Source of the DNA: Novosphingobium sp. FKTRR1
GTDB taxonomy: Bacteria > Pseudomonadota > Alphaproteobacteria > Sphingomonadales > Sphingomonadaceae
NCBI RefSeq assembly: GCF_020404405.1
Contig: NZ_JAIZDA010000002.1
Span: 310,001-374,000 of the forward strand
Direction: 5' to 3'
Length of the DNA: 64,000 nt
Shown here: piece by piece, positions 1 through 8,312 of the stretch
Position numbering within the stretch: the stretch's first letter is position 1
Layout: every line of letters starts with the position of its first letter
Position numbers and translations under genes: made by a program
The notes under the pieces: model-generated
Database searches by the model: none
What the model was told of the DNA's origin: nothing
What the model saw: the letters and a program-made list of their open reading frames with translations, nothing else

Positions 1-1886
1 AAAGGGGCGAGCGGCCTCGCCCCATGCCGTGCCAGCCAGCCGGAAATCGCAGTGATCAGGTCGGCCCGGTCGCGCGTCGACAGCCGATCGAGCCCTGGAT
101 CCAGCCGCACCTTGGGTTCGAGCAGCGTCTTGCCCGGCTCAAGCCGCGCCACGACCGAACCGCGCCAGACGATTCCCCGATCCTCAAGCGCGAATCCATC
201 AGCCAGTGCAGCGGCGGCAACCAGTTCGGCGGCGCGGCGCGCCAGCACGCCCGGCAAATGCCGCTCGGCCGCCGCCAGCAGCAGCTTGCGGTCCGCCGCG
301 CGGGCGAGCGGATCGACCACGAAGCGAAAGCCATCGAGATGGCCGATCGGTTCGTCATCGACCAGCACCGCACCGCTGTCGTTCACCCGAACCGGCAGCA
401 ACGCCGCATCACCCCCGGCCTTGCGCATCAGCACGGTGGTGCGCCGGTTGACGAAGCGTTCGGTCAGGCGAGCGTGGAGCGCGTCGGACAGCCGCGCCTC
501 CACCGCGCGGGCGCGCGCGGCCATTTCCTCGCGCGCCAGCACCCAGTCGGGCCGCTGCGCGATATAGGCCCAGCTGCGGATGGCCGAGATGCGCCCCTGC
601 AGCGTGTCGATGTCGCCCGAAGGATTGTCGAGCTGGGCGATCGCCTGCGCCACATAGTCGGTGCCCAGATAGCCATGGCGCAAATCCTGCCACAGCCGGG
701 CGACGAAACGGGCGTGAGTTTCGGGCCCGTGCTGCCGGAAATCGGGCAGGGAGCAGGCCTGCCAGAAACGTCGCACTGCGCCATGCCCGCGCACCGATGA
801 GGCGGTCTCAGGCTCTTCGGACAGCCGCTTGAGCACGGCAAGGTCGATCGCCTGCGGCGGCGTCGCCAGCCCATCGCGCGGCGGCGGACTTTCCAGATCG
901 TCGATCAGTCGGGCCAGCGAATCGAAGCGCAAGTCCGCCTCACGCCAGAACAGCCGGGTCAGCGGGGCGAAGCGGTGCTCCTCGATCGCATAGACTTCAT
1001 CGTCGGTGAATTCGGGATTGTGCGCGCCCAGCCCCGCCAGCGTGCCGAACGTCCCATCGCGCTGGTGGCGCCCCGCACGCCCGGCAATCTGCGCCATTTC
1101 CGCTGTGGTCAGCCGCCGGTGGCGGTGCCCGTCGTACTTGCTGAGCCCGGCAAAGGCGACGTGGGTGATGTCGAGGTTGAGCCCCATGCCGATGGCATCG
1201 GTCGCAACCAGGTAATCGACCTCGCCCGCCTGATACATCGCTACCTGGGCATTGCGGGTTTGGGGTGAAAGCGCGCCCATCACCACCGCCGCCCCGCCGC
1301 GAAAACGCCGCAGCATCTCGGCCATGGCATAGACCTGCTCGGCGCTGAAGGCGACAATGGCGCTGCGCGGGGGAATGCGGCTGAGCTTTTTCGCGCCGGC
1401 ATGGCTGAGCGTGGAGAAGCGCGGCCGCGAGACGATCTCTGCCTCGGGCACCAGAGCCTTGATCATGGGTTCCAGCGTGGCCGAGCCGAGCAGCATCGTC
1501 TCTTCCCGCCCGCGGGTATGCAGCAAGCGGTCGGTGAACACGTGGCCGCGTTCGGGGTCGGCGGAAAGTTGCGCTTCGTCGAGCGCCACGAATGCAAGAT
1601 CGGGCCTGCTGGGCATCGCCTCGACCGTGCAGAGGTGCCAGCGCGCACCCTTGGGCTCGATCCGCTCCTCGCCGGTGATCAAGGCAACGTTCTGGGCACC
1701 CTTGATCGCGCAGACCCGGTCATAGACCTCACGCGCCAACAGCCTCAGCGGAAAGCCGATCGCCCCGCTCGAATGTGCACAGAGCCGCTCGATGGCGAGG
1801 TGCGTCTTGCCGGTGTTGGTGGGGCCAAGCACCGCCTTGACCGTGCTGCGGTCATCGCGAGCGTGCGCGTAGGGATGGTTGGCCAT
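1..1886 (-). CDS. SUV3-like DExH RNA/DNA helicase, C-terminus beyond window edge
   Basis: An open frame runs on the minus strand from an ATG at 1886 through the left edge without a stop, so the gene is incomplete at its 3' end. The predicted protein has a Walker A motif (GPTNTGKT, residues 21-28), a DEAQ Walker B box (about 103-106), a GSATLEP motif III and a QIAGRAGR motif VI, in helicase order. This matches the SUV3/mitochondrial-degradosome helicase family, which is common in alphaproteobacteria and is presumed to unwind RNA for 3'-to-5' decay. Its exact bacterial substrate is not known. It lies downstream of rpoZ on the same strand but is separated from it by a terminator hairpin at 1924-1953. 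The family call is secure; the cellular role is inferred. Confidence 0.88.
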   Translation of the reverse strand, partial: MANHPYAHARDDRSTVKAVLGPTNTGKTHLAIERLCAHSSGAIGFPLRLLAREVYDRVCAIKGAQNVALITGEERIEPKGARWHLCTVEAMPSRPDLAFVALDEAQLSADPERGHVFTDRLLHTRGREETMLLGSATLEPMIKALVPEAEIVSRPRFSTLSHAGAKKLSRIPPRSAIVAFSAEQVYAMAEMLRRFRGGAAVVMGALSPQTRNAQVAMYQAGEVDYLVATDAIGMGLNLDITHVAFAGLSKYDGHRHRRLTTAEMAQIAGRAGRHQRDGTFGTLAGLGAHNPEFTDDEVYAIEEHRFAPLTRLFWREADLRFDSLARLIDDLESPPPRDGLATPPQAIDLAVLKRLSEEPETASSVRGHGAVRRFWQACSLPDFRQHGPETHARFVARLWQDLRHGYLGTDYVAQAIAQLDNPSGDIDTLQGRISAIRSWAYIAQRPDWVLAREEMAARARAVEARLSDALHARLTERFVNRRTTVLMRKAGGDAALLPVRVNDSGAVLVDDEPIGHLDGFRFVVDPLARAADRKLLLAAAERHLPGVLARRAAELVAAAALADGFALEDRGIVWRGSVVARLEPGKTLLEPKVRLDPGLDRLSTRDRADLITAISGWLARHGARPLAP

Positions 1887-1923
1887 GCCCGGAAAAGTGG
1901 CGCGTGAAGGCGACGCAAACAAG

Positions 1924-1953
1924 AAGGCACCGGAGATTTATCCCCGGTGCCTT
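1924..1953 (-). terminator. Rho-independent terminator after rpoZ
   Basis: A perfect 10-bp inverted repeat (AAGGCACCGG / CCGGTGCCTT) surrounds a 10-nt loop. In the minus direction it is followed by a T-rich stretch (CTTCTTGTTTG). It lies about 28 bp past the rpoZ stop and before the helicase start, so it probably ends rpoZ transcription. Confidence 0.75.
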
Positions 1954-1981
1954 ATGTTGTCAGAGAATCCCTTTCGGGAAC

Positions 1982-2326
1982 TCAACCGTCGTAGTCGGCA
2001 CCCAGCGAGGTGTTGCGCACCGGCGCTGCGGCGGTGATGCGCAGGGCTTCGGCAGACTGCGACAGCGAGCCGATGTCATCGACCACGTCGTCGTCATCAG
2101 GCAGCACGCGCTGCAGCGACTGCACGAGGTTTTCCTTGAGCACCACGGGGCGCACGGTTTCCTCGGCGATTTCGCGCAGGGCGACGACCGGGTTCTTGTC
2201 GCGGTCGCGATCGACGGTCAGTTCGGCACCGCCCGAGATCGAGCGGGCGCGCTCGGCAGCCAGCAGCACGAGATCGAAACGGTTGGGAACCTTGTCGACG
2301 CAATCTTCGACGGTAACGCGCGCCAT
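1982..2326 (-). CDS. rpoZ: DNA-directed RNA polymerase omega subunit
   Basis: This 114-aa protein begins MARVTVEDC and carries the conserved omega segment [16 protein letters not shown] near residues 15-30, then an acidic C-terminal tail of low conservation. Omega binds the beta' subunit and helps RNA polymerase assemble; in many bacteria it also forms part of a ppGpp site. A CGGAG Shine-Dalgarno lies about 8 nt before the ATG. It sits between dnaB and the helicase gene on the same strand. No spoT/relA homologue follows it within the window, although rpoZ is linked to one in many bacteria. Length and motif fit the family. Confidence 0.95.
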   Translation of the reverse strand: MARVTVEDCVDKVPNRFDLVLLAAERARSISGGAELTVDRDRDKNPVVALREIAEETVRPVVLKENLVQSLQRVLPDDDDVVDDIGSLSQSAEALRITAAAPVRNTSLGADYDG

Positions 2327-2424
2327 GCGTTTACTCCGATAGGCAGGAATGGGTGAAAGACGGGCAGCTAGGCGCAGGGTGTGGAAAAGTCAAGTTTTGC
2401 GCAACCGCCGGATCACGCGTCCAC

Positions 2425-3930
2425 TCACTCATCATCGTACGCCTGCGCCATCTGGTCGGGGGCAAGGTCGCTGAACCGGGTGATGCGCGCTTCGAAGCGC
2501 AGTCGCACCTTGCCGGTCGAACCGTGGCGCTGTTTGGCCACGATCAGTTCGGCAAGGCCATGAATGCGCTCCATTTCCTCGCGCCACTGGTTGTAGGCGG
2601 CTTCGACCGCCGCGCTGCTGCCATCCGAGGTCTTGGGTTCCTTCGACGCGTGGTAATAATCCTCGCGGAACACGAACCAGACCATGTCTGCGTCCTGTTC
2701 GATCGAGCCCGATTCGCGCAAGTCAGAGAGCATCGGCCGCTTGTCGTCACGCTGCTCCACCGCGCGGCTGAGCTGCGACAGCGCGATCACCGGCACCGAC
2801 AGTTCCTTGGCCAGTGTTTTCAGACCACGGCTGATTTCCGAGATTTCGTTGACACGGTTGTCAGAGCGGCCCGAACCCTGCAGCAGTTGCAGGTAATCGA
2901 CCACGATCAGGCCGATGTCGTGGCGCCGCTTCAAGCGCCGCGCGCGGGTGCGCAGCGCGCCGATGGTCAGCGCCGGAGTGTCGTCGATAAACAGCGGCAG
3001 TTCGGCCAGACGCTGGCTGGCAAAGGTCAGTTGCTGGAAATCCTCGCGGCTGATGCGGCCCATGCGCAGCGATTCGGAGCTGATGCCCGACTGTTCGGCC
3101 AGAATACGCGTGGCCAGCTGGTCGGCGCTCATTTCCAGGCTGAAGAAGGCGACCGCAGCCCCCACAGAATCCTTGCCGGGGATACCATCGGCCACGTCGC
3201 GGCGATAGCGATCGGCGGCGTTGAAGGCGATGTTGGTGACCAGCGAGGTCTTGCCCATGCCGGGACGCCCGGCGAGGATGATGAGGTCGGAATCGTGCAA
3301 CCCGCCGATCTTCTCGTTGACCGAGGTCAGCCCGGTGGTCTTGCCCGAAATGTGGCCGCCCGACAGCAGCGCCTTTTCGATCATTTCCAGCGAAGCGCGG
3401 GTCGCTGCGGAAAAGCTTTGTGCCTCGCTGCCGGTCTGAGCGCCTTCGGCCACGGCGAACAGCGCGGCTTCGGCCTGCTCGACCTGCTTGAGCGGGGCGA
3501 CCGATTCGCTGGTATCCATCGCACCCGACACCAGATTGCGCCCGACCGTGATCAGTTCGCGCAGCAGGGCCAGATCATAGATCTGCCCGGCCAGTTCGCG
3601 CGGGGCCAGCAGGCCCTGCCCGTCGGCCGTCAACCGCGCCAGATAGGCAGCCCCGCCCAGCGCCTTGAGATCCTCGTCCGCCTCGAAATAGGGCTTGAGC
3701 GTGACCGGGGTGACCACCGCCTTGCGATCGATCAGCGCCAGAACGCGCGTGAAGATGCGCCCATGGATCGGGGCGAAGAAGTGCTCGGGCTGAAGCGGGG
3801 TGGTCAGCTCCTCAAGAATGCGGTTGTCGATCAGCACCGCGCCAAGGAATGCGGCTTCGGCTTCGACGTTGGCGGGCAAGGCGCGAGGCGTTTCGGGATC
3901 GCGCGACAGGATGGCAGTTGCGGTGGACAT
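2425..3930 (-). CDS. dnaB: Replicative DNA helicase
   Basis: The 501-aa protein is the hexameric helicase that unwinds DNA at the replication fork. An N-terminal DnaB domain (about 20-125) is followed by a RecA-like motor with Walker A (GRPGMGKT, about 221-228), the Walker B region ending LIVVDYLQLLQGSG, and a typical C-terminal DnaB block with ALSQLSRAVEQR. The reading frame stays open about 230 codons upstream, but that part overlaps the UPF0262 gene on the other strand and has no helicase similarity, so the ATG at 3930 (MSTATAILSR) is taken as the start. No intein interrupts it. A 150-bp divergent region separates it from the UPF0262 gene. Confidence 0.96.
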   Translation of the reverse strand: MSTATAILSRDPETPRALPANVEAEAAFLGAVLIDNRILEELTTPLQPEHFFAPIHGRIFTRVLALIDRKAVVTPVTLKPYFEADEDLKALGGAAYLARLTADGQGLLAPRELAGQIYDLALLRELITVGRNLVSGAMDTSESVAPLKQVEQAEAALFAVAEGAQTGSEAQSFSAATRASLEMIEKALLSGGHISGKTTGLTSVNEKIGGLHDSDLIILAGRPGMGKTSLVTNIAFNAADRYRRDVADGIPGKDSVGAAVAFFSLEMSADQLATRILAEQSGISSESLRMGRISREDFQQLTFASQRLAELPLFIDDTPALTIGALRTRARRLKRRHDIGLIVVDYLQLLQGSGRSDNRVNEISEISRGLKTLAKELSVPVIALSQLSRAVEQRDDKRPMLSDLRESGSIEQDADMVWFVFREDYYHASKEPKTSDGSSAAVEAAYNQWREEMERIHGLAELIVAKQRHGSTGKVRLRFEARITRFSDLAPDQMAQAYDDE

Positions 3931-4080
3931 CGCGCCATTGTGCCCGCCCCGGACGCCTGCGGCAAGCAAACGGGCCTGTGGATAGCGGGGAGCAAGTGCG
4001 AAAGGTTCGTCCAATCCGACCGATGGACCGACAGCACAGGGGTTGCAGGCGGCGTCTGGCTCTGCAACACAGGGTGCCTC

Positions 4081-4563
4081 ATGGCGGAAGCGCGCATCTC
4101 GCATATCGAGCTGGACGAAGCGACCATCGTCTGGCGCAACGCGGATATCGAGCAAGAGCGCCGGATCGCGATCTTCGACCTTATCGAGGAAAACACCTTC
4201 AAGCCGCTGCGCGCGTTCGCAGCAGGGCATGAGGGGCCGTATCGCCTGCGCCTTTCGGTGGAGGACGGGCGGCTGGCGCTGGTGATCGCCGATGCCGACG
4301 GCGGCCCGCTGGAAACCATCGTGCTGGGTCTGGGACGGTTCCGCCGCCCGATTCGCGATTATTTCGCCATCTGCGATAGCTATTATCAGGCGATCCGCCG
4401 GGCCACCGCGCAAGAGATCGAGACGATCGACATGGCGCGGCGCGGTGTCCACAATGAAGCGGCCGATCTGCTGCTCGAACGACTCGACGGAAAAGTGGAA
4501 ACCGACTTTGCCACCGCGCGGCGGCTCTTTACCCTGATCTGCGTGCTGCATATCAGGGGTTGA
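4081..4563 (+). CDS. UPF0262 family protein
   Basis: A 160-aa protein starting MAEARISHIELDEATIVWRN. It shows the alphaproteobacterial UPF0262 pattern, including IERxRRIAIFDL-like and IRDYFAICDSYYxAIR segments and a C-terminal RxLFTLICVLHIRG. The function is unknown. It has no signal peptide or membrane segment, so it should be cytoplasmic. The long frame upstream (opening at 2353) is a shadow of dnaB and is not part of the gene. It is divergent from dnaB, so its promoter should lie in 3931-4080. The GH25-like gene follows after 46 bp. Confidence 0.88.
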   Translation: MAEARISHIELDEATIVWRNADIEQERRIAIFDLIEENTFKPLRAFAAGHEGPYRLRLSVEDGRLALVIADADGGPLETIVLGLGRFRRPIRDYFAICDSYYQAIRRATAQEIETIDMARRGVHNEAADLLLERLDGKVETDFATARRLFTLICVLHIRG

Positions 4564-4609
4564 GAACAACTGCACTTGATCAGCGATTTCCGGGGCGCGA
4601 TTCCATTCC

Positions 4610-5368
4610 ATGAACAAGCAGGCCACAAGGCCCCGTGGGACGACCCGTGGGCCAACCCGTGGGGCACCTCCCCGCAGAACGGCGCAGCGGGCAACCCGCT
4701 GGCGGCTGGCTGCGGCCGCGCTGCTGGCGGTGCTGCTGGCCTCCGGCTTCGGCTGGTGGGAAGCGCGCAGCTGGATGCCCGATCGTGCGCGCTTTCCCGT
4801 TCAGGGCGCCTGGCTCGACACCACCAACGCGCCGGTCGACTGGCACATGCTGCGCGCGCGCGGCGCCGACTTCGTCTACCTGACGGCCAGCCAGGGCGCG
4901 ACCAGCCGCGACCCGCTGTTTGCCGAAGGGCTGGACGCCGCGCGCGAACAGAAGCTGCAGGTGGGCGCGGTGCACGTCTATGACTTGTGCGCCCCGGCCG
5001 AGGCGCAGGCCGCAAACTTCGTCACCACCGTTCCGCGCGAAGCCGCGCTGCTGCCGCCCGCCATCGCCATCGACACGCGCCCGTCCTCGTGCATCGACCT
5101 GCCATCCGACGCCAAGCTGCAAAGCGAGTTGACCACATTCCTCAATCAGGTCGAACGCCACGTCGGCAAGCCGGCGATCCTGATGGTGTCGAGCGCGATC
5201 GAGGGCCGCTATCATCTGGCCGCCATGATCGACCGCAATTTGTGGGTGCGGCAGAACTGGCTGGAGCCGGGCTATGCCGGCCGCCCCTGGGTGATGTGGA
5301 CCGCCACTGATGGCTTGCGCAGCGAAGGCCAGCCCGCACCATTGCGCTGGGTGGTGGTGCAGCCATGA
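4610..5368 (+). CDS. GH25-like (lysozyme-fold) membrane-anchored protein, probably not catalytic
   Basis: A 252-aa protein with a basic N-terminus (about 1-31), one signal-anchor helix (about 31-50) and a periplasmic domain resembling the glycoside hydrolase family 25 muramidases (GAWLDTTN, VDWHMLRARGADFVYL, LQVGAVHVYDL). The GH25 active site needs an Asp in the first strand (D70 here) and an Asp-x-Glu motif. The second motif reads IDTR (D155, R157), so the catalytic Glu is replaced by Arg; the usual ATEG segment reads TASQG (Q95). It may bind glycan without cutting it. The N-terminal coding region has three CCCGTGGG repeats at 12-bp spacing (4632-4663), encoding a Thr-Arg-Gly-rich stretch. 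It overlaps cdd by 4 bp (ATGA), which suggests coupled translation. Confidence 0.75.
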   Translation: MNKQATRPRGTTRGPTRGAPPRRTAQRATRWRLAAAALLAVLLASGFGWWEARSWMPDRARFPVQGAWLDTTNAPVDWHMLRARGADFVYLTASQGATSRDPLFAEGLDAAREQKLQVGAVHVYDLCAPAEAQAANFVTTVPREAALLPPAIAIDTRPSSCIDLPSDAKLQSELTTFLNQVERHVGKPAILMVSSAIEGRYHLAAMIDRNLWVRQNWLEPGYAGRPWVMWTATDGLRSEGQPAPLRWVVVQP

Positions 5369-5799
5369 GCGGCGCACCAGACCTTGACCGCGCAGCACTG
5401 CTGGCAGCAGCCCGTTTGGCCATGGACGCGGCATATGCCCCCTACTCCGGGTTTCATGTCGGTGCGGCGCTGCTGTTTGCCGATGGCACCATCCTGACCG
5501 GAAGCAATGTCGAGAACGCCAGCTACGGCCTGTCGCTATGCGCCGAAACCGTCGCCTGCGCGCAGGCCAGCCATGCCGGAAGGCGGGGCGGGCTGCTGGC
5601 CGTGGCGGTGATCGGCGGCAAGGATGGCGTTCCCGGTGCACCGCTCACCCCTTGCGGCCGGTGCCGACAGGTGCTCAACGAACTGGCAGCGCTTGGCGGG
5701 ACCGATCCGCTGGTGCTGTGCGCCGGGGCGGATGACGTGGTCGAAATCCGGCTATCCACCCTCTTGCCGCATGCCTTCGGCCCGGCCAATCTGGCCTGA
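5365..5799 (+). CDS. cdd: Cytidine deaminase
   Basis: The 144-aa enzyme deaminates cytidine and deoxycytidine to uridine and deoxyuridine in pyrimidine salvage. Zinc ligands and the catalytic Glu are present: C59-A-E61 (in SYGLSLCAET) and PCGRC with C97 and C100, the CAE/PCxxC signature of homotetrameric cytidine deaminases. The N-terminal SGFHVGAALL segment is also typical. The start overlaps the stop of the GH25-like gene. dcd, another cytosine-nucleotide deaminase, follows after 36 bp, so the two pyrimidine enzymes are probably co-transcribed. Confidence 0.95.
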   Translation: MSGAPDLDRAALLAAARLAMDAAYAPYSGFHVGAALLFADGTILTGSNVENASYGLSLCAETVACAQASHAGRRGGLLAVAVIGGKDGVPGAPLTPCGRCRQVLNELAALGGTDPLVLCAGADDVVEIRLSTLLPHAFGPANLA

Positions 5800-5835
5800 G
5801 CCCCATTCACACCGCATTTCTCCGGAGCACAATTC

Positions 5836-6390
5836 TTGGCCATTCAGTCCGACAAGTGGATCCGCACCCAGGCGCTCGAACACGGCATGATCGAGCCGTT
5901 CGTCGAGACCCAGCGCCGCGAAGGCTGCATCAGCTATGGCCTGTCGTCGTATGGCTATGACGCGCGCGTGGCCGATGAGTTCAAGATCTTCACCAACGTC
6001 GATTCGGCGATCGTCGACCCTAAAAACTTCGATGGCGCCAGTCTGGTCGACCGCAAGACCGACGTCTGCGTGATCCCGCCCAATTCCTTCGCGCTGGCCC
6101 GCACGGTCGAATACTTCCGCATTCCGCGCGATGTGCTGGTGATCTGCCTTGGCAAGTCGACGTATGCGCGTTGCGGCATCATCGTGAACGTCACCCCGCT
6201 CGAACCCGGCTGGGAAGGCCACGTGACACTGGAATTCTCCAACACCACACCGCTGCCTGCCAAGATCTATGCCAACGAAGGCGCCTGCCAGTTCCTGTTC
6301 CTGCAGGGCAACGAGCCGTGCGAGGTCAGCTATGCCGACCGCGCGGGCAAGTACATGGGTCAGCGCGGGGTGACGTTGCCGCGCCTTTGA
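5836..6390 (+). CDS. dcd: dCTP deaminase (TTG start)
   Basis: A 184-aa protein that converts dCTP to dUTP, the main route to dUMP for thymidylate synthesis. Diagnostic segments are [22 protein letters not shown] and [16 protein letters not shown] (with the catalytic Glu region), and a C-terminal [12 protein letters not shown]. The length fits the trimeric bacterial enzyme. The conserved N-terminus AIQSDKWIR directly follows a TTG at 5836, and CCGGAG lies about 8 nt before it, so a TTG start is strongly supported. No dUTPase domain is fused. Its position after cdd supports a pyrimidine salvage pair. Confidence 0.95.
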   Translation: MAIQSDKWIRTQALEHGMIEPFVETQRREGCISYGLSSYGYDARVADEFKIFTNVDSAIVDPKNFDGASLVDRKTDVCVIPPNSFALARTVEYFRIPRDVLVICLGKSTYARCGIIVNVTPLEPGWEGHVTLEFSNTTPLPAKIYANEGACQFLFLQGNEPCEVSYADRAGKYMGQRGVTLPRL

Positions 6391-6491
6391 AGGCCGCGCC
6401 TGTGAGAGGCCCTGCTTCAAGCTGCGAACGCGCCGGTTGATCCGCATTCGATCCTGCCTTAATCGTGCACTTAAACGATAAGGGAGAGCGG

Positions 6492-7667
6492 ATGATGAGC
6501 AAGGCAGAACGACCTTTTGACGTGATCGTCTTTGGCGCCACCGGATATACCGGGCGCCTTGTCGCCGAATATCTTGCCCATGGGCATGGCCGGACCGGTC
6601 TGAAATGGGCGATGGCCGGGCGCAGCGCGGCCAAGCTGGCCGAAGTGCGTGACCTGATCGGTGCACCGGCCGACACCGCTCTGATCGTTGCCGACAGCAG
6701 CGATCCGGCCAGTCTTGCCGCAATGGCCGGATCGGCCCGTGCGGTGGTCACCACCGTCGGCCCATACCAGCTTTATGGCGAACCGGTGCTGGCGGCCTGT
6801 GTGGCAGCAGGCACCGACTACGCCGACTTGTGCGGCGAACCGGTGTGGATGCGCCAGATGATCGACAAGTATGACACGCAGGCCAAGCAGACCGGTGCGC
6901 GCATCGCATTTTCCGCAGGCTTCGATTCGATCCCGTTCGATTTGGGTGTGCTGATGCTGCAAAAGGCGGCGGTCGAGCGCTTCGGCCAGCCGGTTCCGCG
7001 GGTGAAGTGCCGGGTGCGCGAAACCAAGGGCGGCGTTTCGGGCGGCACGGCGGCAAGCCTCAAGGCGTCGCTTGCGGCCATTGCGGCCGAACCGGCGCTG
7101 GGCGCGATCATGGTGAACCCCTTCGGCCTGACGCCCGGCTTCACCGGCCCGGCACAGCCGCCCGCAGACAAGCCGATGCTGGATGAAGCAACCGGCAGTT
7201 GGGCCACCCCGTTCGTGATGGCGATCATCAACACCAAGAACGTCCACCGCACCAACTTCCTGCTCGGCCACCCGTGGGGCACCGATCTGGTCTATGACGA
7301 AATGGTGCTGACCGGCCCGGGCGAGCAGGGCAAGGCAGTGGCCGACTATCTGGCGGTTACCCCGATGATCGGCACGCCCAACGATCCGCTGCCCGGCGAA
7401 GGCCCCACCCCCGAACAGCGCGCGAATGGGCTGTACGATGTGCTGTTCATCGGCGAACTGCCAGACGGACGCAGCCTGCGCCTTGGCGTGAAGGGGCGCT
7501 ACGATCCGGGTTATGGCTCGACCAGCCGGATGATCGCCGAAACCGGCATCGCGCTGACGCAGTCGGACGCACCCGGCGGCATCGGCACCCCCGGCGCGAT
7601 CCTTGGTGAAGCGCTGGTCAAGCGGCTTGAGGAGTACGCTGAAATCACCTTCGCGGTTGAGGACTGA
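6492..7667 (+). CDS. Saccharopine dehydrogenase-like NAD(P)-binding oxidoreductase (trans-acting enoyl reductase type)
   Basis: A 391-aa protein with an N-terminal Rossmann motif, FGATGYTGRLVAEYLA (glycines at about 15-21), and the fold order of the saccharopine dehydrogenase-like / trans-acting enoyl reductase family (VVTTVGPYQLYGEPVLAACVAAGTDYADLCGE). Relatives include mycobacterial Rv2449c/Rv2953-type enoyl reductases. The substrate here is unknown. AGGGAG lies 5 nt before the first ATG at 6492 and 8 nt before a second ATG at 6495; either may be used. A longer in-frame start at 6465 is less likely because it precedes this Shine-Dalgarno. The gene stands alone between dcd and a convergent lipoprotein gene. 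Confidence 0.82.
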   Translation: MMSKAERPFDVIVFGATGYTGRLVAEYLAHGHGRTGLKWAMAGRSAAKLAEVRDLIGAPADTALIVADSSDPASLAAMAGSARAVVTTVGPYQLYGEPVLAACVAAGTDYADLCGEPVWMRQMIDKYDTQAKQTGARIAFSAGFDSIPFDLGVLMLQKAAVERFGQPVPRVKCRVRETKGGVSGGTAASLKASLAAIAAEPALGAIMVNPFGLTPGFTGPAQPPADKPMLDEATGSWATPFVMAIINTKNVHRTNFLLGHPWGTDLVYDEMVLTGPGEQGKAVADYLAVTPMIGTPNDPLPGEGPTPEQRANGLYDVLFIGELPDGRSLRLGVKGRYDPGYGSTSRMIAETGIALTQSDAPGGIGTPGAILGEALVKRLEEYAEITFAVED

Positions 7668-7715
7668 ACCCTTTTCCCGCGCCGCTCGGGCTGGTCAAAT
7701 TCAGATTGGCCGAAC

Positions 7716-8168
7716 TCAGGGGGTTGGCGACGGTGTCGTCGGCCCCGGCAGCGGACGACGCAAGGCCGCGACACAGGCGGCCTTGTCCACATCGCGGCCA
7801 TCACCGCGCCGTGCGTCGACGAACGTGGCCACCGCCCGCGCGCCGCGCGAACCGGGATAGAGGTAGGCATCAAGAATGCAGGCCGCCCCCGACCATTGCA
7901 GCTTGCGCGCATCGGCTTCGCGCACGTCGATGCGGGCGGGGCCGAACAGGCGGGTCAACTGATCTGCATCCGCACCGACCACGGCTTCCAACCCCGGTGG
8001 CACGGGCAAGGGCTGGGCCACACGCAAACCGGGCGCCTGGCGCGGCGGCGGAACGCTGACGATCGTCGGCGAACGACCTGCCGCTCCGGTTGGTCCGCCA
8101 CAGCCGCCGAGCAGCCCGGCAAGGGCAGTCGACAGGGCCAAAAGCGGCACAAGGCGGGGCGAAGCCAT
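7716..8168 (-). CDS. Putative lipoprotein, function unknown
   Basis: A 150-aa protein with an N-terminal signal peptide and a lipobox LLGGC (Cys23), so it should be lipid-anchored after processing. The mature part is Pro-rich at first (SVPPPRQAPG), then a compact domain with QLTRLFGPARIDVREADARKLQW and ACILDAYLYP, as in small sphingomonad outer-membrane or periplasmic lipoproteins of unknown role. The ATG at 8168 fits the signal peptide; the open frame upstream is a shadow of the PfkB gene. It converges on the oxidoreductase gene and is divergent from the kinase gene. Confidence 0.75.
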   Translation of the reverse strand: MASPRLVPLLALSTALAGLLGGCGGPTGAAGRSPTIVSVPPPRQAPGLRVAQPLPVPPGLEAVVGADADQLTRLFGPARIDVREADARKLQWSGAACILDAYLYPGSRGARAVATFVDARRGDGRDVDKAACVAALRRPLPGPTTPSPTP

Positions 8169-8312
8169 GGCTTGCGCTGTTGCGGCAAGCGGACAGGCTG
8201 TCAACGCGCCCTGCGCCAGCCCGTGCTGCAGTATCGGCCGCAGCTTGCCGCGGCGCCTTCGCCCGGCTAGGCGCAAGCCATTCCAGCACTGCCGCAACGG
8301 AGCGCCCATTTC

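Noticed and set aside
2353..4080. A long plus-strand frame opposite dnaB joined to the UPF0262 gene
   Set aside because: Only the part from 4081 resembles a known protein; the rest is antisense to dnaB.
3931..4626. A 232-codon upstream extension of dnaB on the minus strand
   Set aside because: It overlaps UPF0262 and has no helicase similarity; the ATG at 3930 gives the normal DnaB length.
4576..4983. An alternative plus-strand frame (DDPWANPWG-containing) over the GH25-like gene's start
   Set aside because: It ends inside the GH25 domain and loses similarity after the first 40 residues; the GH25 frame has the anchor helix and full domain.
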